Assembly: GCA_020740775.1 (NCBI GenBank) | Contig: JAHEWK010000013.1 | Coordinates: 496,001 to 560,000 of the forward strand | Source: Ilyonectria destructans | Lineage: Eukaryota > Ascomycota > Sordariomycetes > Hypocreales > Nectriaceae | Reading direction: 5' to 3' | DNA length: 64,000 nt | Shown: positions 33,888-44,813 of the stretch, one piece after another | How positions within the stretch are numbered: position 1 is the stretch's first letter | Layout of the letters: every line of letters begins with the position of its first letter | Translations under genes and position numbers: made by a program | The notes under the pieces: generated by a model | Databases searched by the model: none | What the model saw: the letters and a program-made list of their open reading frames with translations, nothing else | Told to the model about the DNA's origin: nothing

Positions 33888-35135
33888 TTGGAGGCAGTCC
33901 ATTCTGGAAAGTCCGAGACGAACCCCTCTACAGCAATGACCTCATCGGCCGCAATGCCTAGAGCCCGGCTCCGAGATGTCGTCCCAGGCGTTCATCTGGG
34001 GACCTGGAAGCCTGGACCAAAGAATGGCATTACTGATGTCCCAGGCGTCCTCGCCCATACTACCACGATTCGCGGAGGCGGTGGCTCGATTAATACTGGC
34101 GTCACTACTATTCTCCCACGCAAGGAATGGTTCCACAAGGCATGCCACGCCGGCATCTTCCGCTTTAATGGCTCTGGAGAGATGACTGGTAGCCACTGGA
34201 TTGAAGAAACCGGCCTGTTACATTCGCCCATCATCATCACCAATAGCTTTTCCGTGGGTCCATGTTACACTGGCATCTATCAATACGCCATTCAACATTA
34301 CGGGCAGGGGGAGCAAGGAGTCGACTGGTTCCTCCTACCCGTTGTAGCTGAGACATTCGACGGGCACCTCAATGATCTACGGCAATTCGCTGTCACACCT
34401 GAGCACGTCGTTGAAGGCATGACAAAGGCATCGTCGGACCCGGTCCCAGAGGGGAATGTAGGTGGAGGAACAGGAATGCTGTGTCAAGGGTTCAAGGGAG
34501 GCACGGGAACCAGCAGCCGACTTGTTCCCACGGATGATGATGAAGGTGCCGGTTCCTATACCGTCGGAGTCCTCGTGCAAGCCAACTATGGGCGGATGAA
34601 GCATCTACGCATCTCTGGCGTTCCGGTCGGGCGAATTCTTGCAGAGCAGGCTGAAAAGGATGCGGTAGCAGCGGCCCAGAAGGCCGAGTATGACGCTGCA
34701 AAGGACAGCAAAGACGGGTCCATCATCGTCATCGTCGCCACAGATGCGCCTCTGCATCCGTTGCAGCTTCAGCGACTCGCCAAGCGTGCCACAGTTGGCA
34801 TCGCCCGTGTGGGAGGGTATGGACACAACCCATCGGGCGACGTGTTTCTGGCTTTCTCTACCGGCAATGAGATCCCGGTGCAAACCATCACCGGACAAGA
34901 ACGCGCATTCGACCCGTTTAAGCCGCGTAGGCTGAACATTGATTACATCGACGACCAGAGTATCAACGGCCTCTTCGAAGCAGTAGCAGATGCCACCGAG
35001 GAGGCTATTTACAATGCGCTGTGTATGGCGGAGACGATGACGGGCAACATGGGTCGCACCGTCGAGGCGCTACCTCTAGACAAGGTCAAGGATATTATGG
35101 CAAAATATTCCGAAGCAGACGCCTTCTTTAGTTAG
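33888..35135 (+). CDS. DmpA/BapA-type aminopeptidase (peptidase family S58/P1)
   Basis: Intronless, 415 residues from ATG 33888. In-frame ATGs at 33936 and 33954 could be the real start, since family similarity begins at [20 protein letters not shown]. Typical S58 features are [18 protein letters not shown] near the start, the Gly-rich [20 protein letters not shown], where the precursor is normally cut before the nucleophile Ser/Thr, and [16 protein letters not shown] and [14 protein letters not shown] stretches near the end. Members remove N-terminal D- or beta-amino acids, or L-residues, from short peptides and amides after self-cleavage. The family is mainly bacterial, so transfer into fungi is possible, although base use resembles the neighbours. 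The enzyme has no signal peptide and should be cytosolic. Confidence 0.88.
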   Translation: MEAVHSGKSETNPSTAMTSSAAMPRARLRDVVPGVHLGTWKPGPKNGITDVPGVLAHTTTIRGGGGSINTGVTTILPRKEWFHKACHAGIFRFNGSGEMTGSHWIEETGLLHSPIIITNSFSVGPCYTGIYQYAIQHYGQGEQGVDWFLLPVVAETFDGHLNDLRQFAVTPEHVVEGMTKASSDPVPEGNVGGGTGMLCQGFKGGTGTSSRLVPTDDDEGAGSYTVGVLVQANYGRMKHLRISGVPVGRILAEQAEKDAVAAAQKAEYDAAKDSKDGSIIVIVATDAPLHPLQLQRLAKRATVGIARVGGYGHNPSGDVFLAFSTGNEIPVQTITGQERAFDPFKPRRLNIDYIDDQSINGLFEAVADATEEAIYNALCMAETMTGNMGRTVEALPLDKVKDIMAKYSEADAFFS

Positions 35136-35760
35136 TTTCAGTGAGCCAAGAGGTTAAGAGGGAGCTCTTACACCCGTTTTATTTCTCCCCAGATAGTTAT
35201 TTTACAACCACCACAAGTTCCTACCCACCATTACTGGATGTCTCACGTGCGCTACTGGTCTGTAGACATAAACTAATTTGCTACAATAATGCTCATTAAG
35301 ATGGCCCCGTAGATATAACTTGTAGCTCATGCGAACCCACCACTGAGAAGTTCGTTAAATACGTCACTCGCTATAGGTACCGGTACTACGGTCAATATTA
35401 ATATTCCGCGGCTTCTGGAATAGCAAGCTTAAGAAGGGGTATTTACCGGCCGCGTCTTTCTTCGTTGATCAGCATCTGAACCAATGCAACTACTTTTAAT
35501 TACTTGTCATTTCAGTCTACTGCCTGTGTTATCTAAATTCGCATCCAAGGCTATGTGAGTCTGTGCGGAGCCCTTAGGCCGCCCTCGATGGCCGGCATTC
35601 CTCCAAACACCGCCGTTTGCCGTGGTCCTCACCGCGAACCGCACTTGTCACCGCCACTTTCACGACAAAATCCGGACTACTACAGACATTTTCAGCTAAC
35701 ATTCAATCTTGCGGCTCTCAAGCACTGAATTTCACAGCTTCAACCCACAATCTAAGTTGA
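35136..35760. other. Intergenic, nothing recognised
   Basis: No open frame of note. A CGGCATTCC word occurs near 35593, but no gene start is next to it. Confidence 0.4.
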
Positions 35761-36150
35761 CACTACTCGGAAATTTGTTTCAATCGACACGATGGCTACA
35801 GGTCTAAAGAAAGTCCCGGAAAGCGTCTTGGTGTTTGGGGCCAGCGGCTTCGACTCTTCCATAACATTAATAACGGCACTGATCTTCCCCGGGTTGAAGA
35901 TGTTGCTGAAGTCATGAGCCGAGTGTGGCAGGTTGAAATCACGGCCGATACAAGGAAGGAGGGCTTTTGGAACGAGTACACCGGGATGAGCAAGGAGAGA
36001 CGAGAGTATCTGTGGAACTTTTTCGAGTTTGAAAAGTACAACGAAGTCTGCTGGTCCCTGAATGACTGTGCGGAAAGGATCTTGGGAAGGAAGCCAAAGA
36101 CATTGGGACAGTGGTTGATTGAAAATAAGTTGCTATACTTGACTAGGTAG
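35761..36150 (+). pseudogene. Gene fragment, possibly the C-terminal part of an NAD(P)-binding reductase
   Basis: A plus-strand frame is open from at least 35761 and reads SKESPGKRLGVWGQRLRLFH, NINNGTDLPRVEDVAEVMSR, then EGFWNEYTGMSKERREYLWN and GRKPKTLGQWLIENK before TAG at 36148. It has an internal ATG at 35914 (78 residues). The '(G)RKPKT-xx-W(L)xEN' ending resembles C-termini of NmrA-like or related reductases, but no nucleotide-binding start lies upstream. A truncated gene or relic fits best. A short real gene from 35914 cannot be excluded. Confidence 0.35.
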
Positions 36151-36811
36151 AGTCTCGCCAGACTTACACATGTTGGAGGATGACCCTGTATTACGAAACC
36201 TCTGATAGTCTGGTATCATGACCTAAGTCAGAGGGGGTGTCAGAAATGTGACCGACCCGGTCCATCCGGGTCCAAGCAATCATCAATATCATCATCGCTT
36301 TGAACACCATTGCCCTGATCAAATTGACCGTAACGGATCCATCACATGTAACGAACTTGATTTTTAAATGCCTCTACCGCAGAAGAACATGATGTCTTGG
36401 GTCAACGGCCTGGATTCTGAAGACATGCAAGGTTGTGTGACATCTTACAGTTGTCCAGTATCCCCGCGTCGAGGCTTGGAATTAGAACGACTGTAGCCCA
36501 CCACACTCATTAGCGCCTTTAGGGCTCAATAATCTTGATCCCAGGCCCGCGGTCTAGATTTGCGGGGTAATCTGGACGCCTGAAGCCACGGCATTCCCGC
36601 CTCGACCGGTATTCCGTGCCGCGTCTTGGCGGTTATTCGGTTGAAGGAGGCCTTGAATTTGTAGGAGTCGTTCCATATGAGCACGAAAGGAGCACGAGAG
36701 ATACAAAAGGCTGTCTCCCATGAGTCACGAATTTAAAGTAGGAACTGATATCACAACTCGGCTCGACAGTTGAAATCATATCAATCTTCTTCTGAGCATT
36801 CCGATCTGAAA
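36151..36811. promoter_or_regulatory. Promoter region of the MFS transporter with a CGG-N5-CCG site
   Basis: CGGCATTCCCG lies at 36589-36599, about 215 bp before the transporter ATG. It reads CGG-CATTC-CCG, a layout typical of Zn2Cys6 dimer sites. A GCGGGGTAATC word (36562-36572) lies just upstream, as in other promoters of the cluster. Around 36240, TGTCAGAAATGTGACC and GGTCCATCCGGGTCC could be an LTR-like remnant, but no matching end was found. Confidence 0.45.
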
Positions 36812-38646
36812 ATGTCTGTTAAAGAAGCCACTGAACATTATAGCCAGCATGAAGACGGTACGGAGATGCGTTCAAGGTTATCGGAGATGAAACCGGCCAT
36901 CTTCCCCGACTCGGTCCACGACGAGGCAGTCAGAGTCATTACACAATACTCCGGCGATCAGGAATGGGGCGAAATCGAAGAAAAGCGCCTTGTCCGAAAG
37001 ATTGACAGGAAACTCATGCCATTGATGTTTCTCACCTATGGACTCCAGTATTATGACAAAGCCATGCTTTCTCAAGCAGTAAGTCAACACAGAGCTTCAG
37101 CTAAGACCACTTCAGTCGCTGACCTGATAAAGGCCATTTTTGGTTTGCGTACAGACCTCCATCTTGAAACTAGCAACAGATTCAGCTTTTCCTCATCAAT
37201 CTTCTACATGGGCTTTATAGCTGGAGCTATGCCAGCAATCTTAATGGCCCAGCGGTTTCCAATTGAACGCGTTGCCGCCACCGTCATCTGTATCTGGGGC
37301 ATTTGCCTGTTGTGCACAATTGCATGTCATAACTACCAAGGTCTCTACTCGCAAAGGTTCTTCCTAGGCTTCCTGGAGTCTGGGATTTCACCCATGTTCA
37401 TGCTGATTGTTACTGGGTTCTATAAGAAGAATGAACAGGCTATGAGGATTGGCGTCTGGTTTAGCGCGAGTAGGTGATTTATATATTTGATCCCCTTCAG
37501 AATGATATTCTGGTTTTGCTCTTGCCACTTAGCTAATTCTGTGTTAGATGGATTCGTATCTATTGTTAGCCCGTTGGTCAACTGGGGTTTGGGGCATATC
37601 ACTACCGGCCCGCTTCATCCTTGGCAGTATATGTATATCGTCTCTGGTTGTTTGACGATCCTCTGGGCACTCGTTGTCTTCGTTTACATGCCACCTGACC
37701 CGATCCGCGCGAAAGGCTTTTCGGAACGGGAACGATTTATTGCCGTTTCGCGATTGCGAGTCAATAATACCGGGGTACGCAACACGCACTTCAAGATAGG
37801 TCAAGTCAAGGAAGCCATAATGGACATTCGCTTCTGGCTCTCGTTCGCCATGGCATTGCTGATAATGATCGCTAATGGTCCCGTGTCGACTTTCATCGCT
37901 ATTGTCATTGGCGGTTTCGGATTCGGCCCATTTGAGAGCTTGCTGCTAGTGATACCAGCTGGATTCATCGCTGGTGTTGAAGGCCTTGCGGTCTCCTATT
38001 GCGCTTATAAATTCCCTGGGTGGAGGACTTGGCTGATGATTATAACCCTGCTTCCTACAATCACAGCGTCGGCACTTCTCTGGCAACTACCCAGGTCCAA
38101 CAAAGGGGGCCTCTTGGTTGCAATCTATATGTTGGGTGGGTTCGCAGCTCCATATTCTGTGCTGATGGGTATTCAAACCGCAAATACCGCTGGCTACACT
38201 AAGAAGTCAGTCACATCTTCTGGATTATTCTTGGGGTATTGCCTCGGTATGTGCACTCCATCACTAATTCCTAGTTGACAACTCTTGCTCCCCGCTAGTC
38301 GTCAACTTACCTGATGCCAACGTTCTCTCGCTTCAGATTACTGACTTTTCTGCAGGAAATATCATTGGGCCTCTTGTCTTTAAACCCTCTGATGCACCCT
38401 CCTATGGCCCAGGCTTCGCTGTCGTCTTGAGCACCTCGGTTGCTGCAGGGGTTCTGGCCCTTTGCTACCGTTACATATGCGTCTGGGAAAATAATCGACG
38501 CGACCGGACGGGTGTAGTTGAAGGATATGAGCATGCGTACGATGATGATCTGACTGACATGAAGGTAAGTCGCAGCGGATGCGTCCGTCAATCCCATTCT
38601 TCTGATTGACTTTCAACAGAACCCTCAGTTCAGGTATTGCCTTTGA
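36812..38646 (+). CDS. MFS transporter, Dal5/anion:cation symporter type
   Basis: Exons are 36812-37078, 37133-37469, 37548-38246, 38356-38564 and 38620-38646, giving 512 residues. About twelve hydrophobic segments follow an acidic cytosolic N-terminus. Typical markers are RKIDRKLMPLMFLTYGLQYY at the first helix, FFLGFLESGISPMFMLIVTG at helices 4-5, and TAGYTKKSVTSSGLFLGYCL-type sequence before the last helices. This is the allantoate permease/ACS family, which imports organic anions such as allantoate, nicotinate, phthalate or other carboxylates with protons. Its place next to aromatic hydroxylases suggests uptake of an aromatic acid (inference). The ATG at 36812 was chosen over 36770 for its AAAATG context. 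The last exon encodes only eight residues and the stop. Confidence 0.88.
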
Positions 38647-39226
38647 AGGATTGGGGTGGACCTAGGGATATGGGGGATGAACCTCGCAGGGGTTTTAGGA
38701 TCAAGTAAATTTCTGTGAGAAACGCCGCAGCTTACTGCCACTCAAATGAAATCATTGACCAGAAATTATTGGACATTATGTTTGTAGCTTTGGTCGTAAT
38801 TGCTCGTCTCCTTTGGTTGAGACTCCACGGTATTCTCCCAAGTATTACTTGAGTACCTTTTATTTAGTCGTAGTGGAATCGGGTTTTGTATTTGTTAATC
38901 GTGATTATTTTTGTTGCCCTCTTGCGGCACTATTGAGTCTTCCAGGTAGCATCTAGTGGCTTCGTTCAAAGTCTAGAGTTGCTTGATGCAGCAAAATAAG
39001 CACTTTATGGCAAACAACTCGTCGTGACTGAAAGGCATGTCCTCAAAAGTAAACCGGATAGTCTAAATCATTTAAGAAAGCGTTCAACACATCCTCGGCA
39101 GCCCCGTTGCTGGTACCCCGATAGTAGGCGACAAGATGCATTGACTCTAGATAGCGATTTGAAGAATAACCGGTAACCACTACGAATGCATTCTGCATAG
39201 ACAACTTTCTACGGAACACACTCGCT
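38647..39226. other. Convergent intergenic region
   Basis: Lies between the 3' ends of the transporter (plus) and the FAD monooxygenase (minus). It is AT-rich in the middle with no gene. It should hold both polyadenylation regions. Confidence 0.45.
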
Positions 39227-41258
39227 TCACTTTTGGAACTCGGCAAGCTGCTTCACAGGGGCCTGGCCCACGTTTCCCACGGTTCCAGTGAACCCTGACT
39301 TTTTGACAGACTCGAGCGTGTGGTCTGAGGTATCCTTAGCGCTTGGTTCCAACGCATCTCGGCCAGTTGCGATTTTGAGGACTCGCTCAATGTCATCCTC
39401 CTCTTTATGGACGGGGGATCGCCACGCAACATGATCGTCGGGGCGGATCAAGACAGCATCTCGGCCCCAAACTCTTCTAGCATGTCGCTCCAGTGGCAAG
39501 AGCACCAGTTTAAGCGGGACCTCTAGTTGTGATACAATGGCATCGAATTGAGCGGCCCATCTCCCATCCAACGTGAAGTCGATGAGTGTGAATCCTGGTC
39601 CAAAATGGTCGAATATGCTCGTTTTACCATCGTCGAGATAGACATGTGGCGCTCGTGCGCCTGGCCAGGTAGATGGGACATAGTCGCGGTAGTTCCATTC
39701 CGGTTCTGCTTCTGTATCATGAGCGTCTTCCACGACAATGGGAGAACCGTTGTATCTGTATCCCATCTCAATACCATGGTCTTTGTTTTCACCATCATGT
39801 GAAAGAACATGCGTCTTGATGCGTTCCCAAAGAGCCGCGCCTTCGTCGGTGCTAGAAGTGAGGGCTCCTGGACCGGCCTCCATCATCCACTGAGTGCAGT
39901 CCCGGTGGACTTTGTGGTGGACGCCTGAACGTTCGATGTTGCGGATGGCTACTGGCTTGCGCTCAATCTCATACGACCGTAGTAGATGACTCCCGCCCCA
40001 GCCATTGATGACAGCTGCGAGCTTCCATCCAAGGTCGAAACTATCGCCCACAGCAGTGTTCATGCCATATCCTCCAGTTGGGATATTCTGGTGGGCGGAG
40101 TCTCCCGCAAGGAAAACTCGGAGGCTGTCTGAAACGTACTTTTGCGCAATAGCAATGCTTGGACGCCACGCGCTGCATACAAGTACCTCATCTACCTTGA
40201 TATGACATGGGGCATGTGAGCCTCCGAGGACCTTGTAAATAGCCTCTTCAGGGTCTAGTGACTTCCAGTCCGTGTCGAGAGATATAGGCAAGTGAACAGT
40301 CCAGGTATCGACTTCGTCTTGCGATATGATGACACTTCCGCTAGTGAAGAAAATGTGCCAGAATTGGCCTTGTTTCTGAAGCTTCGAGAGGTCTTGAGAC
40401 TTGAAATGAACGAGATACATGGCTACGGGTCTGAGAAGAGTGTGTTAGATTGCCTCGCGTTGGGTTGTAATATTGTGTTTGGGGGATGTAGATCAACTCA
40501 CGCAGGGCCACCAAGCAGCTCACTCTTAATATTCTTCCGTACACGGCTACCGGCGCCATCGCAGCCTGCGAGATACTGACTCCGCACGACGTGATTCTCA
40601 CCACTCGCAGTATCTATGATGATCGACTCGACCCCACCTTCAATCTCGGTGAAGACGTCGAATTTCCAGCCAAAGTGCGAGTCGATGAGTGGCTCGGCTT
40701 GGATTTTTTTCTTGAGCCAAGCTTCGAAGATGGCCTGGCTGCAACGTTGGTAGGGCTCCCGCGGCATTGAGCCATCATTTTGTGTTTTGGTTCGATCTCT
40801 CCAAGCGTTTGGTGAGTCTAAGTTCTGCAATTATAGCTTTAGCCTGGGATTTACCTAGTTTGTTTTGGACAGCAATGAACTTACCCATTTCGAGATTAAC
40901 TCTCCGCCCTCGGAGAGCCCAGAGCTAAATAAAACATCTAAGGAGTAATCTTGCCCAACCCCTGCATTGAATGGTTACCATCGGTCTTTTGACCTGCACG
41001 TTCAAACTTCTACTCACCATTATCCCTGAGTCCTTCGGCAATGCCCAACCTGTTAAAAAGCTCCATGCTTCTGCAGTTGGTAATATCCATTTTTGGCCAC
41101 TTTGTCGTGTCCGTATTGCGTTCAACGAGGATACTCCGAACGCCATTCTGAGCCAGTTGGAGGGCGAGAAGCAGCCCCGATGGGCCTGAGCCAACGATAA
41201 GAACAGGGGTCTCAAACGTCACCGCTTTGGCCACTGGGTCCTGGGTAGCGGGCTGCAT
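39227..41258 (-). CDS. FAD-dependent aromatic hydroxylase (phenol 2-monooxygenase / MhpA-like)
   Basis: Minus-strand exons are 41018-41258, 40885-40961, 40502-40824 and 39227-40430, giving 614 residues. The FAD ADP-binding motif is PVLIVGSGPSGLLLALQLAQ, followed by a Glu in ILVERN. The second FAD contact is FLAGDSAHQNIPTGGYGMNT. After the substrate domain comes a C-terminal extension with a thioredoxin-like fold as in phenol hydroxylases (GFTLIDFTLDGRWAAQF to DDHVAWRS). The family adds an ortho hydroxyl to phenols, hydroxyphenylpropionate or resorcinol with NAD(P)H and O2, producing catechol-type substrates for ring cleavage. It is divergent from the Zn2Cys6 regulator at 42285 and shares its promoter. 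That promoter holds a perfect inverted pair of CGGCAT sites. The lengths and motifs are complete. Confidence 0.9.
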
Positions 41259-42284
41259 TTCAATTACGCTGAGAGGAGGTGTGATATCAGAAACGTTGGA
41301 TGAGATGCTCCGTAATCGCACTGGGTACGGGAGAATGGCTGAAGTGGTAGGTCCTAAGTTCAACACGAACCAATGGGGGAAATAGCTGAATTTGTTTAAA
41401 AATAACCAGAATTAAGTTAGCAAAATAGCGAAATTATACCGGAAATGTGAAGCCCCGTGTGAGCACTGTCAGGCCCGACCCCTCTCACCGTAGCGGCCGG
41501 GTTAACTACGAGGACGGCATTTCGGGATGCCGTTGTTTGCCGTGCCCACAAGCAGGACACACACTGCAGTAGTCACAACACTAGTCTGTTAATGCACTTG
41601 ACCAATAATACTCCAAGGTTGCAAAAGATCGGCCTTCAACCTACCCTAGAGCCAGGTTTGACATGAGACGGGTTGAACAATTCATAGTTATTCTGATTTA
41701 CGAGCTTTTACGAATTTGGCATCGTATTGTACGCATGGTTGTTTATCTGACAGCATGCCATACATAAGCTTGTAAGATTGATGCTTTCAATGAGCTTAAA
41801 ACTCCTGCATTTGCAATGAACTGACGTCTAAGATCACAACACTCTAAGATGCAACAACAATCGAATCCAAAATTTTACACATTTTTAAATTGAGATGAAT
41901 ATAGGTAACGCCATCAATTCTCAATCCAATGGGAATCTGTTACATTTGCCATGCTATTCGACATTATTCGTGGGTGTTTCTATGCCTTAACGAGGTAGTC
42001 AAACCGAAAGCTTCCGCCACAGCGGGCTAACCAGCTTTCTTAATTTAGCGGACCCAGACCCCGCATTTGCCGCTCTTCGCCAAACCTGGGGAACATCTTC
42101 GGCACTCGGCTGAGCCCCTCTTACCTTGACCTTCAAGATCGTAATCGACCCTTCCTACAGGTAGCCCAAGCTAGAGAGCTTTGCTACGCATATTAAGACT
42201 GTGATTTCTTGGATTGGACTTCACTGGCTTCGTTCTCAACGCCTTAATCACACCCTGGTGGCTTGCTCCCAGCTCCCAGCCCCG
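41259..42284. promoter_or_regulatory. Shared divergent promoter with a perfect inverted repeat
   Basis: At 41514-41533 the sequence reads ACGGCAT-TTCGGG-ATGCCGT, a perfect 7-bp inverted repeat with a 6-bp spacer (CGG-N12-CCG), preceded by GCGGCCGGGTTAA. This fits binding by a Zn2Cys6 dimer. It lies about 260 bp before the FAD monooxygenase start and about 750 bp before the regulator start. No gene is seen in this 1 kb. Confidence 0.6.
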
Positions 42285-44327
42285 ATGGATCCGAACGAAT
42301 CTGCGCCCATGGGGTCTGGGCGCAGTTTCTTCGAGGCCGAGTCAATACCAGAATTGGAGGAAGATGGACGAGGCTGGCCGTGGACAATGCATAAAGGCCA
42401 CCGAGCTTGCATGGAGTGTAGGAGGTATATTCCCCTATTTATTCAATCCCAGCAGTCGGCGTGGAGCATCATCTCGCTAACTGGCGTGCTCCGATTGCGA
42501 TAGAAAAAAGACAAAATGTGAGATAACCATGTCGTCAGTGGATTCTGGCAGCGCGAGACTGATCTTTTTATCCACACTTAGGTGACATGCGACAACCCAT
42601 ATGTGGCCTTTGTCACAGGACCGGCGGCTCTTGCACGTTCCCGACAAAGAGGAAAACGCCCGAGTTCCGGCGTCCGTCAACGAAGGATAACAAGAAACAG
42701 AGAATCGATCCAGACAGGCTTGGTGAGATGAGACCATCTAGTGATAAAGGCATGGAAGTCTGATGGTTAACGTTTTGCGCCAGAGCGTCTTGTTGACCTT
42801 CTCGAATCTAAATTCAGTGATGGGCAAGCTTTCGATAAACCATCGTCACAGGATTCTGAGCCGAGGCTCTCGAATAGTCCCCCGAATGATGCCGACCCGA
42901 ATACGTCGACATCGTTCGACTCAGCTTCAGGCATCGCGGACCAACACTCTACAGGCGACTTGGACTGTGGCAGATCCACTGGTAGAAGTCCGTCTAATAT
43001 TCTCGACATTGTAGGCTGCCTCGATCCTCGAAATGCCTCAGAAACTCGCAACGAAGAAACCTGCCGTCTCGATGTCCCGAGCGAAGTTGCGACTGAGCTC
43101 ATCCAAGCATACTTCGACAAGGTTCAGCCCTGGCTTCCATTACTTCACAAGCCGAGGACTTTAGCCCGGTTCATGAAAAACGACGCGTCAGGGGCCATCT
43201 GCCAGGGAAGTTACTCGACCGAGGACGCGTTTCTACTCTACGGCATCTTTGCCTTGGCTGCGCGCTATTCTACCCATCAATATTTTCAGAACATCCAAGC
43301 ACCGGACCGTGGGACGCAGTTCGCAACCAAGGCCACTCGCTGTTACACTACGCTTCGAACGGCAGATTCTAGCCCAACACTACAGTATCTTCAAGCTTGT
43401 ATCCTGCTATGTAGTTACTTGCACGCTTCTGGTCCCGGGCATACGGCCTGGATCCTCACTGGTGTCTGCGTTCGGTTCGCTTACGATCTTGATCTTTGCG
43501 ATGTGGATGAGCGAGAAGAACCTTGGAAAGACCCGGCACAGTGGACCGATCTCGAAGAACGTCGGCGAGCATTCTGGCTTGTGTGGGAGCTGGATACCTT
43601 TTGTTCAACGATATCAAGGCGGCCAAGCGCCATCAACCGCAACAGAATGGCGGTTCGCCTACCAGTCGCAGATGCCGCCTGGTTTGCAGAAACACCCATC
43701 GACTCTCCAGTACTTCACCCACGGCCATCAGAGGCCTGGAAGATACTGTTTGACTCCCCCAACCAAGACGAACGTGCGTGGTTCCTTTTGGCAAATTACC
43801 TCATGGCGGTTTGTTACGACACCTGTTCAAGCAAACATGGCTGCGCTCACGAGAAGGAGGAACTTGCAGGCTCCGTTACTTGTCTCTCCATCGCGATAAC
43901 GCAGCGCTTTGGCCTGGAAATCCACCCCATCATTTTCGACTCTGAGAACTTTGCTAGGTCCAACTGGATCATCGGTATGCACTTGATGTTGACATCTGCG
44001 CGCACATTCATCTCGGCAACTGATGCGATGCGAAGAGCTTCTGTATTGATCAACACACGAGAGGTTTCCCGCATCATCTTGCACTGGCACCCGGAATATA
44101 TCGCTTTAAGCCATCCGTTTTTTGTCTGTACTTTGGTGCCAACCTGGATGAATCCTCCACGCGAAGCATTTCTCCCGCCTACTGAAAGTTCAAACCCCCA
44201 TCAAGACATGCTAAATTTGATCTTGGCTCGATATGCCTCGGTCTGGAAACTAGGGTCATTACTACTTGGTGCGAACATTGGATTCCCTAATTCGATGAAA
44301 CATTTGCTGACGTACGTCCAGACGTGA
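42285..44327 (+). CDS. Zn2Cys6 transcription factor (Fungal_trans type), cluster regulator candidate 1
   Basis: Exons are 42285-42424, 42504-42517, 42582-42722 and 42784-44327, giving 612 residues. The zinc cluster has spacing C-x2-C-x6-C-x6-C-x2-C-x6-C (CMEC, then C at KTKC, CGLC, and GGSC) and is only complete if a 14-nt microexon (42504-42517) is used. A basic linker (FPTKRKTPEFRRPSTKDNKK) follows. The middle-homology domain begins near VATELIQAYFDKVQPWLPLL and includes DLEERRRAFWLVWELDTFCS. Factors of this build bind CGG triplets and commonly control the catabolic cluster they sit in. The reading frame closes with TGA at 44325. A second open frame (about 44291-44704), reading LNRHPEISSQELLVAKYFAI, looks like the normal continuation, so a frameshift or a missed intron near 44290-44330 may shorten this allele. 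Confidence 0.85.
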
Positions 44328-44704
44328 CCGCGATGCTGAATCGTCATCCTGAGATTTCGTCCCAAGAGCTTCTAGTTGCAAAGTACTTTGCTATATACTT
44401 CCCAAATCCGCTTATGGCAAAGGGTTCTGCGACAGCTTGCACGAACGATCAGACTCGACAATCCGCGAATCTGCACGGCACAACCATAACGGGCAGCGAA
44501 CTTGGGTACAGCGAACTGCATGAGCAGATTTTCCAGTTGCATGGACCACCCACAAATTTTCAGAAAGAAGATCAACTGAACGAGGTTGTGGGCACAGGTC
44601 ACGCGGGAGAAGGTTCGGTTGACCTGATGGACGATTGGAGCTCACGACTTCAACTTGAATACTTGTGCGACGATAATCAACATTTTAACTACTTGCAACT
44701 TTGA
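44328..44704 (+). other. Probable out-of-frame C-terminal continuation of the Zn2Cys6 regulator
   Basis: A frame open from about 44291 to TGA at 44702-44704 reads MLNRHPEISSQELLVAKYFA, then MAKGSATACTNDQTRQ and VDLMDDWSSRLQLEYL. It directly follows the regulator frame and has no start of its own in good context. No intron among the obvious GT/AG pairs restores phase (a GTACGT donor at 44312 meets only wrong-phase acceptors). It is either the tail lost by a one-base change or the product of an unusual splice. Confidence 0.4.
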
Positions 44705-44813
44705 GCTGAGTCGAGATGGAATTAGGAGAGGACAGAATTGTGTATTGAGTAAAGCAGGCGTGCTGATATGCGCCTCTTTGCGTGGTAATGTCAAGTTCTA
44801 TCTATCGGGATAC

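Noticed and set aside
36238..36700. TGTCAGAAATGTGACC as the start of a second LTR
   Set aside because: No right end with CA and matching 5-bp duplication was found.
44312..44383. GTACGT donor at 44312 as an intron joining regulator 1 to its presumed tail
   Set aside because: The AG acceptors at 44353, 44366, 44368, 44375 and 44383 all give the wrong phase for the downstream open frame.
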